A stretch of 64,000 nt of DNA from Chryseobacterium indicum (GCF_021504595.1 NZ_JACSGT010000001.1:3038001-3102000); one strand, 5' to 3'. Positions 45,305 through 55,283 are shown, counted from the stretch's first letter. Numbers and translations: made by a program. Notes: generated by a model from the sequence alone, not told the origin.

Positions 45305-47059
45305 TTATGCTTTTAAATTTAATTTCAGTTCCAGTTCATCGAGCTGTTCATCAGCAATCGAAGAAGGCGCATCGATCATCACATCACGTCCTGAATTATT
45401 TTTAGGGAAAGCGATATAATCTCTGATGACCTCATTTCCGTCCAGAATTGCTACCAAACGGTCAAACCCGAAAGCCAGTCCACCGTGAGGCGGCGCTCCG
45501 TATTTGAAGGCATTCATTAAGAAACCAAATTGTGCTTCTGCTTCTTCTTTGGAGAATCCTAAAAGATCGAACATTTTAGACTGAAGATCTTTATCGAAAA
45601 TTCTGATGGAACCACCGCCGATTTCGTTTCCGTTCAACACCATATCGTAAGCGTTTGCTCTGGCTTTTCCCGGATCTGTTTCCAGCAAATGAATATCTTC
45701 CGGTTTGGGAGAAGTGAAAGGGTGGTGCATTGCATGATAACGTCCGCTTTCTTCATCAAATTCCAAAAGAGGGAAATCAACTACCCAAAGTGGCGCGAAC
45801 TCGTTTCCTTTTCTTAATCCTAAACGGTTTCCAAGCTCCATTCTTAAAGCTGAAAGCTGCGTTCTTACCTTATTTTCGTTTCCGGAAAGAATCAACATTA
45901 AATCGCCTTCTTTAGCTCCGAATTTCTCGATAATTTTTGCTAAATCTTCCTCGCTGTAAAATTTATTTACCGAAGAAGTTTTTACCCCGTCATTCTGGAA
46001 TTTCACCCAAACCATTCCTGAAGCTCCGATTTGTGGTCTTTTTACCCAGTCAACAAGCTCGTCAATCTGTTTTCTTGTATAGTCTGCACAACCTTCAACA
46101 TTGATTCCGACAACCAGTTCTGCATCGTCAAATATTTTGAAATCTTTTCCTTTTACTAAATCATTCAGTTCCACGAATTCCATTCCGAAACGGATGTCCG
46201 GTTTGTCGTTTCCGTATTTCTGCATTGCATCAGCGAAAGTCATTCTCGGGAAATCTCCGAATTCCTGACCGGTAATATCTTTCAATAAAGTTTTCGTCAT
46301 TCCTTCAAAAACATTCATCACATCTTCCTGCTCTACGAAAGCCATTTCGCAGTCGATTTGTGTAAATTCCGGCTGTCTGTCGGCTCTCAAATCCTCGTCA
46401 CGGAAACATTTCACGATCTGGAAATATTTATCCATTCCGCCAACCATCAATAATTGTTTGAAAGTCTGTGGAGACTGCGGCAATGCGTAAAACTGTCCCG
46501 GATTCATTCTGCTCGGAACCACGAAATCTCTCGCTCCTTCCGGAGTGGATTTAATTAAAACCGGAGTTTCAACCTCAATAAATCCGTTGTCTGAAAGATA
46601 GTTTCTCACTTTCTGTGCCATTTTATGACGGAAAACCAATTTGTCTTTTACAGGATTTCTTCTGATATCCAGATAACGGTATTTCATTCTCAATTCTTCG
46701 CCACCGTCCGTTTCGTCTTCAATGGTGAAAGGCGGAAGCTGAGATTCATTAAGAACTGTTAATTTCTCTACTAAAATTTCAATTTCTCCTGTCGGAATAT
46801 TAGGGTTTTTGCTTACTCTTTCGATAACTTCTCCGGTAACCTGAATCACAAATTCACGTCCCAGTTTTTTAGCATTTTCCATCAGTTCTGCCGTAGAACG
46901 GTCCTGGTCGAAAACAAGCTGCGTAATTCCGTAACGATCCCGAAGATCTATCCAAATCATAAATCCTTTATCACGGATAGTCTGTACCCATCCTGAAAGT
47001 GTAACTTCTTCATTAAGATTTTTAAGAGATAATTCTCCGTTTGTGTGCGATCGAAACAT
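45305..47059 (-). CDS. aspS: Aspartate--tRNA ligase
   Basis: About 584 residues from the ATG at 47059; a TTG 21 bases earlier is open but the ATG gives the normal start [15 protein letters not shown]-terminal OB-fold anticodon domain (1-110), then the class II catalytic core of bacterial AspRS with the motif 2 region [16 protein letters not shown], the bacterial GAD insertion domain and motif 3 GLAFGFDRL. It charges tRNA(Asp) with aspartate in the cytoplasm. A promoter box TATCTTTG lies at 47120-47127 and a terminator follows. Essential housekeeping gene. Confidence 0.97.
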   Translation of the reverse strand: MFRSHTNGELSLKNLNEEVTLSGWVQTIRDKGFMIWIDLRDRYGITQLVFDQDRSTAELMENAKKLGREFVIQVTGEVIERVSKNPNIPTGEIEILVEKLTVLNESQLPPFTIEDETDGGEELRMKYRYLDIRRNPVKDKLVFRHKMAQKVRNYLSDNGFIEVETPVLIKSTPEGARDFVVPSRMNPGQFYALPQSPQTFKQLLMVGGMDKYFQIVKCFRDEDLRADRQPEFTQIDCEMAFVEQEDVMNVFEGMTKTLLKDITGQEFGDFPRMTFADAMQKYGNDKPDIRFGMEFVELNDLVKGKDFKIFDDAELVVGINVEGCADYTRKQIDELVDWVKRPQIGASGMVWVKFQNDGVKTSSVNKFYSEEDLAKIIEKFGAKEGDLMLILSGNENKVRTQLSALRMELGNRLGLRKGNEFAPLWVVDFPLLEFDEESGRYHAMHHPFTSPKPEDIHLLETDPGKARANAYDMVLNGNEIGGGSIRIFDKDLQSKMFDLLGFSKEEAEAQFGFLMNAFKYGAPPHGGLAFGFDRLVAILDGNEVIRDYIAFPKNNSGRDVMIDAPSSIADEQLDELELKLNLKA

Positions 47060-47119
47060 AATTATTTGTTTAAAGTTCAATGTTTAAGGCTCAGATCCGA
47101 ACCTTGAATTTTCCGCTGG

Positions 47120-47127
47120 CAAAGATA
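47120..47127 (-). promoter_or_regulatory. TAnnTTTG promoter box of aspS
   Basis: Minus-strand TATCTTTG, about 60 bases before the chosen start codon. Confidence 0.6.
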
Positions 47128-47152
47128 AGATTTTTGCAGGTTTTAAAAACAA

Positions 47153-47176
47153 AAAAACTTCCCGAAGGAAGTTTTA
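47153..47176 (-). terminator. Terminator of the ankyrin gene
   Basis: Minus-strand AAACTTCC and GGAAGTTT form an 8-bp stem closed by a TTCG loop, followed by a T-run. Confidence 0.8.
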
Positions 47177-47197
47177 AATTATTTATCTCTAAAAAAA

Positions 47198-47629
47198 TTA
47201 AAGAACCATTGCCATTGCAGACTGTTTATTTTTAACAGCGTAGTCTTTTGCCGTTTTGCCTTTGCTGTCTTTTGCCTCTTTTTTAGCCCCGAATTTCATC
47301 AGCATTTTTGCTGCATCCATGTTTCCGGAAGCTGCTGCGTTCATCAAAGGAGTAACATCGCTGCAGGATTTATTTACGTCAGTTTTACTCACCAGATAAT
47401 TGAAGACATTTTTTTTGTTTTCTTTTACGCTCAGAGAAAGTAGATCTGTCTTTGTACCATTTACGGTATAGCATTTTGAAAAATCTTCCTGACTGAAAGC
47501 TTTCTGGAAACTTTCCAGATTATCGGTGCGGAAGGTTTTCAACTGGTCTGCTGATAATTCCTGTGCAAATAATCCGTTGGCAAAAACAGAAAGTCCGAAT
47601 AGCAAAGTTGCTGTAATTATTTTTTTCAT
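47198..47629 (-). CDS. Secreted ankyrin-repeat protein
   Basis: A 143-residue protein with a signal peptide (1-22, cleavage near LFA-QE) and about two ankyrin repeats in the C-terminal half (TPLMNAAASGNMDAAKMLMKFGA, followed by the shorter unit starting KEAKDSKGKTAKDYA). Probably a periplasmic protein-binding module; partner unknown. Promoter box at 47656-47663 and a TTCG-loop terminator after it make it a single-gene unit. Confidence 0.8.
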   Translation of the reverse strand: MKKIITATLLFGLSVFANGLFAQELSADQLKTFRTDNLESFQKAFSQEDFSKCYTVNGTKTDLLSLSVKENKKNVFNYLVSKTDVNKSCSDVTPLMNAAASGNMDAAKMLMKFGAKKEAKDSKGKTAKDYAVKNKQSAMAMVL

Positions 47630-47655
47630 AAAACTTGATTTATCTAAAGAATATA

Positions 47656-47663
47656 CAAAGCTA
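47656..47663 (-). promoter_or_regulatory. TAnnTTTG promoter box of the ankyrin gene
   Basis: Minus-strand TAGCTTTG, 27 bases before the start codon. Confidence 0.55.
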
Positions 47664-47687
47664 AATAAAATTTTTCGATCAATGTTG

Positions 47688-49868
47688 CTAATTATTAATC
47701 CATTTCGTTGCTTTTTCCAAAACTTCGTCCTTATTGTTTTTAATTCCGTCTATTGTAGGTTTTACTTCCACATCGGGAACAATTCCTATTCTCTGGGTTT
47801 CTTTTCCGTCGGGATAATAAATGCCGATTCCGCTGATCATGGTCGAAATATTTCCCGGGAGTTTTATATCAGAAACATTTCCATCGGCTCCTGCCGTTGT
47901 AGAACCGAAAACTTTTGCATTCGGTGCGGTTCTGAAAGCCATGGTGTGATATTCTGCACTGCTTTGCGTGGTTTCATTAATTAATATGGCAATTTTGCCC
48001 TCATAATATTTTTTTCCGGTTCCCTGAGTTTTTAAACTTGGTGTAAAAGTGAAAAGTCCCGGCTGACTGTTGCTTGTATTCGTGAATTTTACGAAATCCG
48101 AGGATTCCGGTTTTAATAATTTTCCCATTTTAAAAACCACAAAATCTGAAGGATAGCTTCTGAAATCGATAACCAAACCTTTTGTGTTTTTAATTTTTTC
48201 AAAAACTTCAGGAAGAAGATCGGCATTTACGCTTCCCATATAAACATAAGCAATGTTTCCATCGAGCATTTTAAAAAACTCTTTCGGCTCTTTTTTTATT
48301 TTAATGTCTGAATAAGCATAGGTTTTGATGGTTTTTTCTTCCGTTTTTCCGTCTCTTAAAATGGTAAGATTGATGGTTTCTGCATTGCTTCGCAACAATT
48401 TTCTCGAAATGTCCCGAAGTTGAGTAGGATAATTAGAAGCAGGAAGATATTTCAGACTTTTTTTAATGATGGTATCTACATTTTCTCCGTTAATTTCTGT
48501 AATCACATCTCCCTTTTTCAATCCGGTCTGTGTTCCTAAATTTTCGTCATAGAAATCTTCAACCACAGGTTTATTTTCTGCAAAAGTTAATTGTACCGGA
48601 GAATACCTTTCGCCAAAATATTTTTCAAGCGATTTGCTGTTTCCCCAAATGTTGGCATGAGTGTCGTGAATTCTTCCAATCAGTTCCAGAGAAGCGAGAT
48701 TGTATTCCGTTTCGTCTTTAGCGTTGATGAATTTTGGGATAAATTCTTTGAGCACGCCTTTCCAGTCTTCTTCGATGAGGTTTTTGTAAGGAAAATAATA
48801 CTGAATCATGTTCCAGTATCTGTAGAGAGAAAGCAGTCTGAATCCTTCATCGGGATATTTCATCTCTCTGTACGGATTTTCATGGCTGAAATCAGGATTT
48901 CCTACATTCGGAAAGAAATCGACGTAATAATTTACCTTTGGTCTTTTAGCATCTTTTAATTGTAAAAGCAGCTCTGTAAGTTCTTTAGAGAAGCCGGAAC
49001 TGGTTATCCAGTCGAGATCCGGTTTAATTTTTACATTTTTCGGCTCAGAATTTTTTACTGTCTGGAATTTGCCTAAACCTTTGATCCAGTCTGTTAAGAT
49101 CTGATCTCTCTGTTCAGCAGAAACATTTTCAAGCTTATGATAAATTCTGAAAAGTTCGTAATCCCAATTGTAATTTCCCTCGGCAACATTTGGATGATAA
49201 TATTTCAGATAACCCCAGATTAACCCCAGTTTTTTAAGATTTTCAATATTATTCTGATCGAGGTTGATATTGGAAATTGTAGAACCTTTATCAAATTCTT
49301 TATCAAGCTCAACCTTCGTTAATTTTTTTTCGAAAATTTTAGCATTATCAATGTCTTTTCCGTCGATGGAAACTTTCAGATTATCTACCCAGATTTTTCC
49401 TTTTCCGGAAAGTAACGCACCGATAACGATTTGCTGTGTGTTTTCGGGAGACATATTAAGCGTAATTTCGTACTTTTTCCAGTCGTTTGTGCCTTTCAGA
49501 CCAACGTTTTGCATATTGTTAAAAGCAACTTCAGGATCAATTCTCATCCATAATCCTGCAAATCCATCCGTTACATTTTCTGTTTTGAGATATCCGGAAA
49601 GCGTAATTTTTCTTCCTGCATAATTGTTGGGAAGTGTGTACATGATTGCTCTGAAGCCTTCTGTACCTTCAGATTCTATCACTGCAGATGCCTTTCCCTG
49701 CTGTTTTTCATTAAAATCGGAAAATACTTTTGCAGAATTATTTCCCATTAATTTCCATAATGCAGGAGAATTGTTTTCCGAGGTTTCAAAATCGAGATTT
49801 TCAATTTTTTGCTGGGCAAAAGAAGTCATTCCCCATAGAAGAAATGGGACGATGAAATATTTTTTCAT
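47688..49868 (-). CDS. S41-family (C-terminal-processing-like) peptidase
   Basis: About 726 residues from the ATG at 49868 (the upstream alternative start only adds MTKNLIT before a normal signal peptide MKKYFIVPFLLWG). After the signal peptide comes a beta-sandwich region (about 20-160, NLDFETSE..WVDNLKVSI), a helical segment, a PDZ-like part (GLKKGDVITEINGENVD) and the S41 catalytic domain with NETTQSSAEYH, carrying the likely nucleophile Ser, and GSTTAGADGNV. It should be a periplasmic or surface protease. Substrate unknown. Promoter box at 49887-49894. Confidence 0.88.
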   Translation of the reverse strand: MKKYFIVPFLLWGMTSFAQQKIENLDFETSENNSPALWKLMGNNSAKVFSDFNEKQQGKASAVIESEGTEGFRAIMYTLPNNYAGRKITLSGYLKTENVTDGFAGLWMRIDPEVAFNNMQNVGLKGTNDWKKYEITLNMSPENTQQIVIGALLSGKGKIWVDNLKVSIDGKDIDNAKIFEKKLTKVELDKEFDKGSTISNINLDQNNIENLKKLGLIWGYLKYYHPNVAEGNYNWDYELFRIYHKLENVSAEQRDQILTDWIKGLGKFQTVKNSEPKNVKIKPDLDWITSSGFSKELTELLLQLKDAKRPKVNYYVDFFPNVGNPDFSHENPYREMKYPDEGFRLLSLYRYWNMIQYYFPYKNLIEEDWKGVLKEFIPKFINAKDETEYNLASLELIGRIHDTHANIWGNSKSLEKYFGERYSPVQLTFAENKPVVEDFYDENLGTQTGLKKGDVITEINGENVDTIIKKSLKYLPASNYPTQLRDISRKLLRSNAETINLTILRDGKTEEKTIKTYAYSDIKIKKEPKEFFKMLDGNIAYVYMGSVNADLLPEVFEKIKNTKGLVIDFRSYPSDFVVFKMGKLLKPESSDFVKFTNTSNSQPGLFTFTPSLKTQGTGKKYYEGKIAILINETTQSSAEYHTMAFRTAPNAKVFGSTTAGADGNVSDIKLPGNISTMISGIGIYYPDGKETQRIGIVPDVEVKPTIDGIKNNKDEVLEKATKWINN

Positions 49869-49886
49869 AGTGATTAAATTTTTTGT

Positions 49887-49894
49887 CAAATCTA
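49887..49894 (-). promoter_or_regulatory. TAnnTTTG promoter box of the S41 peptidase gene
   Basis: Minus-strand TAGATTTG, 18 bases before the chosen start, which supports that start. Confidence 0.55.
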
Positions 49895-50000
49895 AAAAGT
49901 AAGATCTGATATTATTGTTTGTGAATATTGGTTTTAAGGAAGTTTGTGAGGTTTGGGAATACTTTTAACGGATTTTTTAGTTTTAAAATCTTAAAGAATA

Positions 50001-50207
50001 TTAATCTTTTACATATTCCAGGATGTCTCCGGGTTGGCAATCCAGTGCTTTGCAGATGGCTTCCAGTGTTGAAAGCTTTACCGCTTTGGCTTTTCCGGTT
50101 TTAAGAATGGAAAGATTAGCCTGAGTAATGCCAATTTTTTCGGCAAGTTCCTGAGACTGCATTTTCCTTTTCGCCAACATGACGTCTACGTTGATGATTA
50201 TTGGCAT
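50001..50207 (-). CDS. Small Xre/YozG-like helix-turn-helix regulator
   Basis: A 68-residue DNA-binding protein consisting of one Cro/C1-type helix-turn-helix (MLAKRKMQSQELAEKIGITQ, then NLSILKTGKAKAVKLSTLEA) and the typical end CQPGDILEYV. It lies 3 bases after the DUF2975 gene, a pairing common in many bacteria where the two probably form a regulator/membrane-protein unit. Likely autoregulates the pair; the signal is unknown. Confidence 0.88.
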   Translation of the reverse strand: MPIIINVDVMLAKRKMQSQELAEKIGITQANLSILKTGKAKAVKLSTLEAICKALDCQPGDILEYVKD

Positions 50208-50210
50208 AAA

Positions 50211-50807
50211 TTAAATTGTTAAATCTGCTTGTTCCTGAAGTTCTAACCCTTTTTTGAAAAATTCTACAATGAATAATATTAAGGCTCCGAAAAATAAGAA
50301 TATTACAACAGAGTACATAACCGCAAAGAAACTTTTTACCGTAAAAGGAACGATAGCCAATGTAATGGCTGTATAAATAATATTAAGCCAGCCGAACCTT
50401 TTCAGCCAAAGTAAAGCATCGGCATTGAATACATTTTCTTTGCTGATTTCTCGTAAAAATTTATAACTGATGAAAAAAAGCAAGGTTATAAAAATTTCGT
50501 TGAAAATATTGCTTAGCACATTTCCCGGATTAAACAGTCCTGTAAGAAGATTCTGTTCGGTGAAAGGAATAAAGAACTTAAATTTCATCAGATATTCCAT
50601 TGGTTGTGTCCATTCATTTTTAGACCAGCCTACATCGGTTCCGATGATAAAAAAGTCTGAAAGAATATTATCGCCTGTCTTGAAATTATAAAAAGAAACA
50701 GCAAAACCAATGACAATGTAAATAAGCTGAAGAGCAAAAAAAGCTGCCAGCAACAAAAGCAGATAACTGATGTATTGTGAAAGAGAATTTTTACCGATGA
50801 TTTTCAT
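50211..50807 (-). CDS. DUF2975 membrane protein
   Basis: A 198-residue integral membrane protein with four hydrophobic segments (about 13-35, 87-110, 132-150, 160-185), matching the DUF2975 layout. It is paired with a small YozG-like regulator 3 bases downstream. Function unknown; it probably modulates or senses for the regulator. Promoter box at 50829-50836. Confidence 0.82.
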   Translation of the reverse strand: MKIIGKNSLSQYISYLLLLLAAFFALQLIYIVIGFAVSFYNFKTGDNILSDFFIIGTDVGWSKNEWTQPMEYLMKFKFFIPFTEQNLLTGLFNPGNVLSNIFNEIFITLLFFISYKFLREISKENVFNADALLWLKRFGWLNIIYTAITLAIVPFTVKSFFAVMYSVVIFLFFGALILFIVEFFKKGLELQEQADLTI

Positions 50808-50828
50808 GGTTATTCATTTTTATTATTG

Positions 50829-50836
50829 CAAATATA
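50829..50836 (-). promoter_or_regulatory. TAnnTTTG promoter box of the DUF2975/HTH pair
   Basis: Minus-strand TATATTTG, 21 bases before the start codon. Confidence 0.6.
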
Positions 50837-50978
50837 TAATTATTTATTGTTTTACGATAATTAATTATTGAAATTTTTGATCTTAAAATTTTAACATCCT
50901 ATAAATAACTTTTATTTCTTTAGTTGGATATTTTCAGAAAACTTTTCATAAGCCAAGTTATAATCATTTTCGAATCTA

Positions 50979-50986
50979 TATTTTTG
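50979..50986 (+). promoter_or_regulatory. TAnnTTTG promoter box of the MATE gene
   Basis: TATTTTTG, 20 bases before the start codon. Confidence 0.5.
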
Positions 50987-51006
50987 CGGAATATAAAACC
51001 GAATCC

Positions 51007-52401
51007 ATGTCAAAATATTTCAATTTTCTGAAGAAAGCTTTAAGCGGTGAAGAAGTAGATTACACTAAAGCAACGATACGAAGTGCGGTTCTTCTTCTCG
51101 CCATTCCCATGATGCTGGAAATGGCAATGGAATCTGTATTTGCATTGGTGGATCTGTATTTTGTAGGTCATCTTAAAGAAAGCGGATTTGCAATACAGAC
51201 AGTGGGATTAACAGAATCTGTACTTTCCGTGATGTACTCCATCGCAATCGGGATGAGTATGGCGGCAACAGCTGTGGTGGCAAGAAGAGTGGGGGAGAAA
51301 AATCCCGAACAGGCTTCCAGAAGTGCAGCGCAGGTTTTGTTGGTCTCTTTTGTTATTACTTTTCTATTGAGTCTGCTTGGAGTGATCTACGCGGAAGAAA
51401 TTTTAATTCTGATGGGTTCAAAGCCCGAAGCAGCAGCGTACGGAAAAGAATTCACAAGAATTATGATGGGAAGCAGCGTCATCATCATGCTTTTATTCTT
51501 AATCAACGGAATTTTTCGCGGCGCAGGAAATGCTGCCATCGCAATGAAGTCTCTCTGGATCGCCAACATTGCGAATATAATTTTATGTCCGCTTTTAATC
51601 AAAGGTTTTGGTCCGGTTCCGGCAATGGGATTAACGGGAGCGGCTCTGGCTACTACCATCGGAAGAAGTATTGGAGTGATCTATCAATTATATCATCTTC
51701 TGATTGCAGATACGCAGATCAGAATTCAGTCAAAATATTTTAAACCTGATGTTGAAATCATTAAGTCTGTCATTAAAATTGCAACTCCCGGAATCTTTCA
51801 GTTTGTAATTGCTTCCTGCAGCTGGATTTTTCTGGCTCAGCTGGTCGCAACAACCGGCGGTGAAAATGCTTCCGCAGGTTATCAGACGGCTCTGCGTTTA
51901 ATGATGTTCTTTTTGCTTCCAGCTTGGGGATTGAGTAATGCAGCATCAACGTTAGTGGGACAAAATATGGGAGCCAACGAAATGCTGAGAGCGGAACAGT
52001 CTGTTATGAAAACCGTGAAATATAATGTGATCTTTATGGTAACTGTAAGTATTATTTTCTTTTTTCTGGGTGATTTTTTAGTAGGATTTTTTACCAATGA
52101 AACTGAAATTAAAACTATTGCCACGAATGCTTTACATATTATGGCGGTAGGATTTATTTTCTACGGAATAGGAATGGTGATGATTAATGCTTTTAACGGA
52201 GCAGGAGATACCTGGACTCCGACTTGGGTGAATTTGTGCGGATTCTGGCTGTTCCAGATTCCTTTAGCCTATTTTCTATCCAAATATTTCGGAATGGGAC
52301 CGAAAGGGGTCTTTATATCGATTCCCGTAACCGAAACTTTAATCACTATCGTTGCTTTTATACTGTTTAAAAAAGGAAAATGGAAAACGGTAAAAGTGTA
52401 A
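51007..52401 (+). CDS. MATE-family multidrug efflux transporter
   Basis: A 464-residue inner-membrane transporter with about twelve helices in two MATE bundles. The first bundle begins LLLAIPMMLEMAMESVF and contains DLYFVGHL; the second contains GYQTALRLMMFFLLPAWGLS and GQNMGA. It would export cationic drugs in exchange for Na+ or H+. Single-gene unit with its own promoter box; no link to the peptide cluster is visible. Substrate range unknown. Confidence 0.92.
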   Translation: MSKYFNFLKKALSGEEVDYTKATIRSAVLLLAIPMMLEMAMESVFALVDLYFVGHLKESGFAIQTVGLTESVLSVMYSIAIGMSMAATAVVARRVGEKNPEQASRSAAQVLLVSFVITFLLSLLGVIYAEEILILMGSKPEAAAYGKEFTRIMMGSSVIIMLLFLINGIFRGAGNAAIAMKSLWIANIANIILCPLLIKGFGPVPAMGLTGAALATTIGRSIGVIYQLYHLLIADTQIRIQSKYFKPDVEIIKSVIKIATPGIFQFVIASCSWIFLAQLVATTGGENASAGYQTALRLMMFFLLPAWGLSNAASTLVGQNMGANEMLRAEQSVMKTVKYNVIFMVTVSIIFFFLGDFLVGFFTNETEIKTIATNALHIMAVGFIFYGIGMVMINAFNGAGDTWTPTWVNLCGFWLFQIPLAYFLSKYFGMGPKGVFISIPVTETLITIVAFILFKKGKWKTVKV

Positions 52402-52589
52402 AAGTATGGATGATGGAAGATGGAGGCTAAAGGTTTTTAGCATAGGTCGATTTGCATTTCAATAAAAAAACTTTCAACACCTGTATCTCAACTTCCCACT
52501 ACAGAATTATAAAAATTTTAACAGCTTCAATCTTTGATTTTTACAGGGTATTTTTTAATTTCGTAGTCAATCAACTAAAATTTATTTCT

Positions 52590-52709
52590 ATGGGAAAAGG
52601 AGACAAAAAATCTAGAAGAGGTAAGATCAACAATGGAAGCTATGGAAAAAGAAGACCGAGAAAAGCTTCGAAAACAGTTGCTGCTTCAGAAGAAAAAACT
52701 AAAAATTAA
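52590..52709 (+). CDS. 30S ribosomal protein bTHX
   Basis: A 39-residue basic protein from the ATG at 52590. The N-terminal MGKGDKKSRRGKINNGSYGK and the following RRPRK are characteristic of bTHX, which sits in the head of the small ribosomal subunit. Reading frames open further upstream but have no such similarity, so this ATG is preferred. It is followed by a strong hairpin terminator. Confidence 0.9.
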   Translation: MGKGDKKSRRGKINNGSYGKRRPRKASKTVAASEEKTKN

Positions 52710-52713
52710 AATA

Positions 52714-52748
52714 AAAAGACCGGAGATTATTGTTCTCCGGTCTTTTTT
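52714..52748. terminator. Bidirectional terminator between bTHX and DUF937 genes
   Basis: AAAAGACCGGAGA and TCTCCGGTCTTTT form a 13-bp perfect stem with a 7-base loop; T-rich tails lie on both strands. Confidence 0.88.
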
Positions 52749-52764
52749 ATGTAACAAAATTAAA

Positions 52765-53418
52765 TTATTTTCCGAAAAATCCGCCAAGGATATCTCCCAA
52801 ACCGCCTCCGCCTTGCTGCTTCTGCTGATTGCCTCCTCCAAGAACACTTCCCAGAATGTCATTCAAAGGGTTTCCGGACTGAGAATTTCCACCGCCTAAA
52901 ACGCTTCCTAAAATATCATTCAATGGATTAGACTGCTGTTGTTGAGCCTGATTGGATGCATTCCCAAGAATTCCCCCCAAAAGATCTCCTAAACCTCCTG
53001 CTCCTACATTGTTCTGCTGCTTTTCTCTGCCGATGTAGCCCATAATTACCGGAGCCAGCATCGCTAAAACAGGACCCACTTTATCAATGGAAATGCCTGT
53101 ATTCTGTGAAAGTTGATTTTCTACATTAGATTTATCTCCACCAAAAATATGGCTTAATATAGAACCTCCTTCAGCCTGTCTCGCATCTGCCTGAGAAACA
53201 TCATCCAGAATGCTTCCGTCATGATCTTTATCCAAAGCATTGTTCAACGCTTCAGCTTCTTTTGCGTCCTGAGATTTGTTTCTGAGATAAGAAATAATTA
53301 ATGGTGCAGCGACTGCCAGTAAAGCAATAACCTGCGTTTTGCTGATCCCGAATTTGTTTTCAGCCTGTTCAGCAACCTGGTTGCCAGTGTTCCCTGTAAG
53401 TAGGTCGATTAAACTCAT
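52765..53418 (-). CDS. DUF937 family protein
   Basis: A 217-residue DUF937 protein. The N-terminal helical domain has SLIDLLTGNTGNQVAEQAEN and an Asp-rich DKDHDGSILDD. The C-terminal 80 residues are Gly/Asn/Gln-rich and contain the direct repeat GNPLNDILGSVLGGGN twice, encoded by near-identical DNA. No signal peptide. Function of the family is unknown. Promoter box at 53449-53456. Confidence 0.85.
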   Translation of the reverse strand: MSLIDLLTGNTGNQVAEQAENKFGISKTQVIALLAVAAPLIISYLRNKSQDAKEAEALNNALDKDHDGSILDDVSQADARQAEGGSILSHIFGGDKSNVENQLSQNTGISIDKVGPVLAMLAPVIMGYIGREKQQNNVGAGGLGDLLGGILGNASNQAQQQQSNPLNDILGSVLGGGNSQSGNPLNDILGSVLGGGNQQKQQGGGGLGDILGGFFGK

Positions 53419-53448
53419 AGTTTGTGTTTATTTTATTATTAAGTAAAC

Positions 53449-53456
53449 CAAAGTTA
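53449..53456 (-). promoter_or_regulatory. TAnnTTTG promoter box of the DUF937 gene
   Basis: Minus-strand TAACTTTG, 30 bases before the start codon. Confidence 0.55.
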
Positions 53457-53541
53457 TCAAAAAATATTCCCCAAAGATTTTTTTTAATTAAAATTTGAGA
53501 TTAATTTTTATAATTTGTTTTAAGTTGTTGATTATTAGGGT

Positions 53542-54051
53542 TTAATTTTTTAAAATCGGAACATTGGAACACGCTTCTCCAAACATCAGCGACTTTACAA
53601 TCGGCTGCAGTTGTTCAACCAGTTCGATGTAGGCGTTTTCAGGGATTTCTTTATCTGAACATCCTTTTACCAGCACTCTTTTTCCGCGCATTTCATCAAA
53701 ATCATGACTTTGAATGGCGTTGTGCATCAGAATAACTTCCAGATCCTCACGGTTTCCGAAAACTATTTTTTTGGTTACCCCTGTCAGCTTTGCTGTGATT
53801 AAAAAATACGCCCAAAGCGGAACAATCGCATCCGCAGAATTGTAAACGTACACATAAGCATCACGATATTCTTCAACATTAATAGCCGCCACTTTTTCGC
53901 GAAAGTCTTTTTCCTTTAAGATCATTTCCATGAAAAGAAAATCTTTAAGATCAATTCCTTTTCTGGCTCCCTTGGGAACGAGATCCGTAAGATCAAAATT
54001 GATTAAACCGCTTTCCGCAACTTTATTCCGTATTTCAAATTCTTCTGACAT
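53542..54051 (-). CDS. DUF2480 family protein
   Basis: A 169-residue cytosolic protein of the Bacteroidota-restricted DUF2480 family, recognised by IRNKVAESGLINFDL, WAYFLI and the C-terminal KGCSDKEIPENAY. Three Cys could bind metal but no motif is clear. Function unknown. It diverges from lpxB; the promoters of the two genes overlap at 54062-54079. Confidence 0.85.
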   Translation of the reverse strand: MSEEFEIRNKVAESGLINFDLTDLVPKGARKGIDLKDFLFMEMILKEKDFREKVAAINVEEYRDAYVYVYNSADAIVPLWAYFLITAKLTGVTKKIVFGNREDLEVILMHNAIQSHDFDEMRGKRVLVKGCSDKEIPENAYIELVEQLQPIVKSLMFGEACSNVPILKN

Positions 54052-54061
54052 TTTTTATCAT

Positions 54062-54079
54062 TATCTTTGAACAAATTTA
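54062..54079. promoter_or_regulatory. Overlapping divergent promoter boxes for lpxB (+) and the DUF2480 gene (-)
   Basis: Plus-strand TATCTTTG at 54062-54069 points to lpxB; minus-strand TAAATTTG at 54072-54079 points to the DUF2480 gene. Confidence 0.55.
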
Positions 54080-54129
54080 CAAATTAAGATCGTACAACGT
54101 CTTATTTGTTCTCTATTCTGATTATAGAA

Positions 54130-55233
54130 ATGAAATATTACATCATCGCAGGAGAGGCTTCCGGAGATTTACATGGAAGCAATTTAATGAAGGCTTTAAA
54201 GCAGAAAGATCCCCATTCGGAATTCAGATTCTGGGGGGGAGATTTAATGGCAAAACAAGGCGGAACTTTAGTGAAGCACTATCGTGATTTAGCTTTCATG
54301 GGATTTCTGGAAGTAGCCAGAAATCTTCGGACGATTCTCAATAATATTAAATTCTGCAAGGAAGACATCCGAAATAACAGACCGGATGTTTTAATTCTGG
54401 TGGATTATCCCGGATTCAATTTAAGGATTGCGAAATTTGCCAAAGAACTGGGCATTAAAGTCGTTTACTATATTTCTCCGCAGCTTTGGGCATGGAAAGA
54501 AAGCAGGGTAGAGATCATCAAAAAATATGTCGATGAAATGATGGTCATTCTTCCTTTTGAAGAAGATTTTTACAAAAAACACGGGGTACATTCGCATTTT
54601 GTAGGTCATCCTTTGTTGGATGCGATTTCAACGCTTCAAAATATTGACGTTGAAGATTTTAAAAAGGAAAATAATTTAAACGAAAAAGAAATTATTGCGC
54701 TATTGCCGGGTTCCAGAAAACAGGAAGTGGAAAAAATGCTGGAAATGATGCTTTCTGTGAGACCTTATTTTAAAGAATATCAGTTTGTTATCGCAGGAGC
54801 GCCGAGTTTGCCGAAAGAATTTTATCAGAGCTACGTAGACGAAAATGTACATTTTGTTTCCAATAAAACGTATGATTTGCTGAGGTGCTCGAAAGCAGCT
54901 TTGGTAACATCGGGAACCGCAACTTTGGAGACTGCTTTACTGAATGTTCCGGAAGTGGTTTGCTACCGTGGAAGCAAAATTTCTTATGCAATTGCGAAAA
55001 GGCTCGTTAAAAACATCAAGTATATTTCTCTGGTGAATTTGATTATGGATCGTGAAGTTGTTAAAGAACTGATTCAGAATGACCTTAACACGAAGAATCT
55101 GGTGGAAGAACTAAAAAAGATTTTAGAAACCGATAAAAGAGCACAGCTTTTAAGAGATTACGATTTGCTGAGAGAAAAGCTAGGCGGAAAAGGAGCAAGT
55201 GAAAATGCGGCTGATGTCATTTTAAAGGTTTAA
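54130..55233 (+). CDS. lpxB: Lipid-A-disaccharide synthase
   Basis: About 367 residues from the ATG at 54130; a TTG at 54106 would add eight residues, but MKYYIIAGEASGDLHGS is the normal LpxB start. Family motifs visible: GEASGDLHG, VDYPGFNLRIAK, YYISPQLWAWK, HFVGHPLLD and LLPGSRKQEV. This GT19 enzyme condenses UDP-diacylglucosamine with lipid X to form the lipid A disaccharide on the inner membrane. Followed by a hairpin terminator and by comEC. Confidence 0.96.
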   Translation: MKYYIIAGEASGDLHGSNLMKALKQKDPHSEFRFWGGDLMAKQGGTLVKHYRDLAFMGFLEVARNLRTILNNIKFCKEDIRNNRPDVLILVDYPGFNLRIAKFAKELGIKVVYYISPQLWAWKESRVEIIKKYVDEMMVILPFEEDFYKKHGVHSHFVGHPLLDAISTLQNIDVEDFKKENNLNEKEIIALLPGSRKQEVEKMLEMMLSVRPYFKEYQFVIAGAPSLPKEFYQSYVDENVHFVSNKTYDLLRCSKAALVTSGTATLETALLNVPEVVCYRGSKISYAIAKRLVKNIKYISLVNLIMDREVVKELIQNDLNTKNLVEELKKILETDKRAQLLRDYDLLREKLGGKGASENAADVILKV

Positions 55234-55250
55234 AAAATCAAACAAACCAT

Positions 55251-55283
55251 AAAAAATCGTAGAAAATTTTTCTGCGATTTTTC
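55251..55283 (+). terminator. Terminator after lpxB
   Basis: AAAAAATCGTAGAAAA pairs imperfectly with TTTTTCTGCGATTTTT, ending in a T-run. Confidence 0.75.
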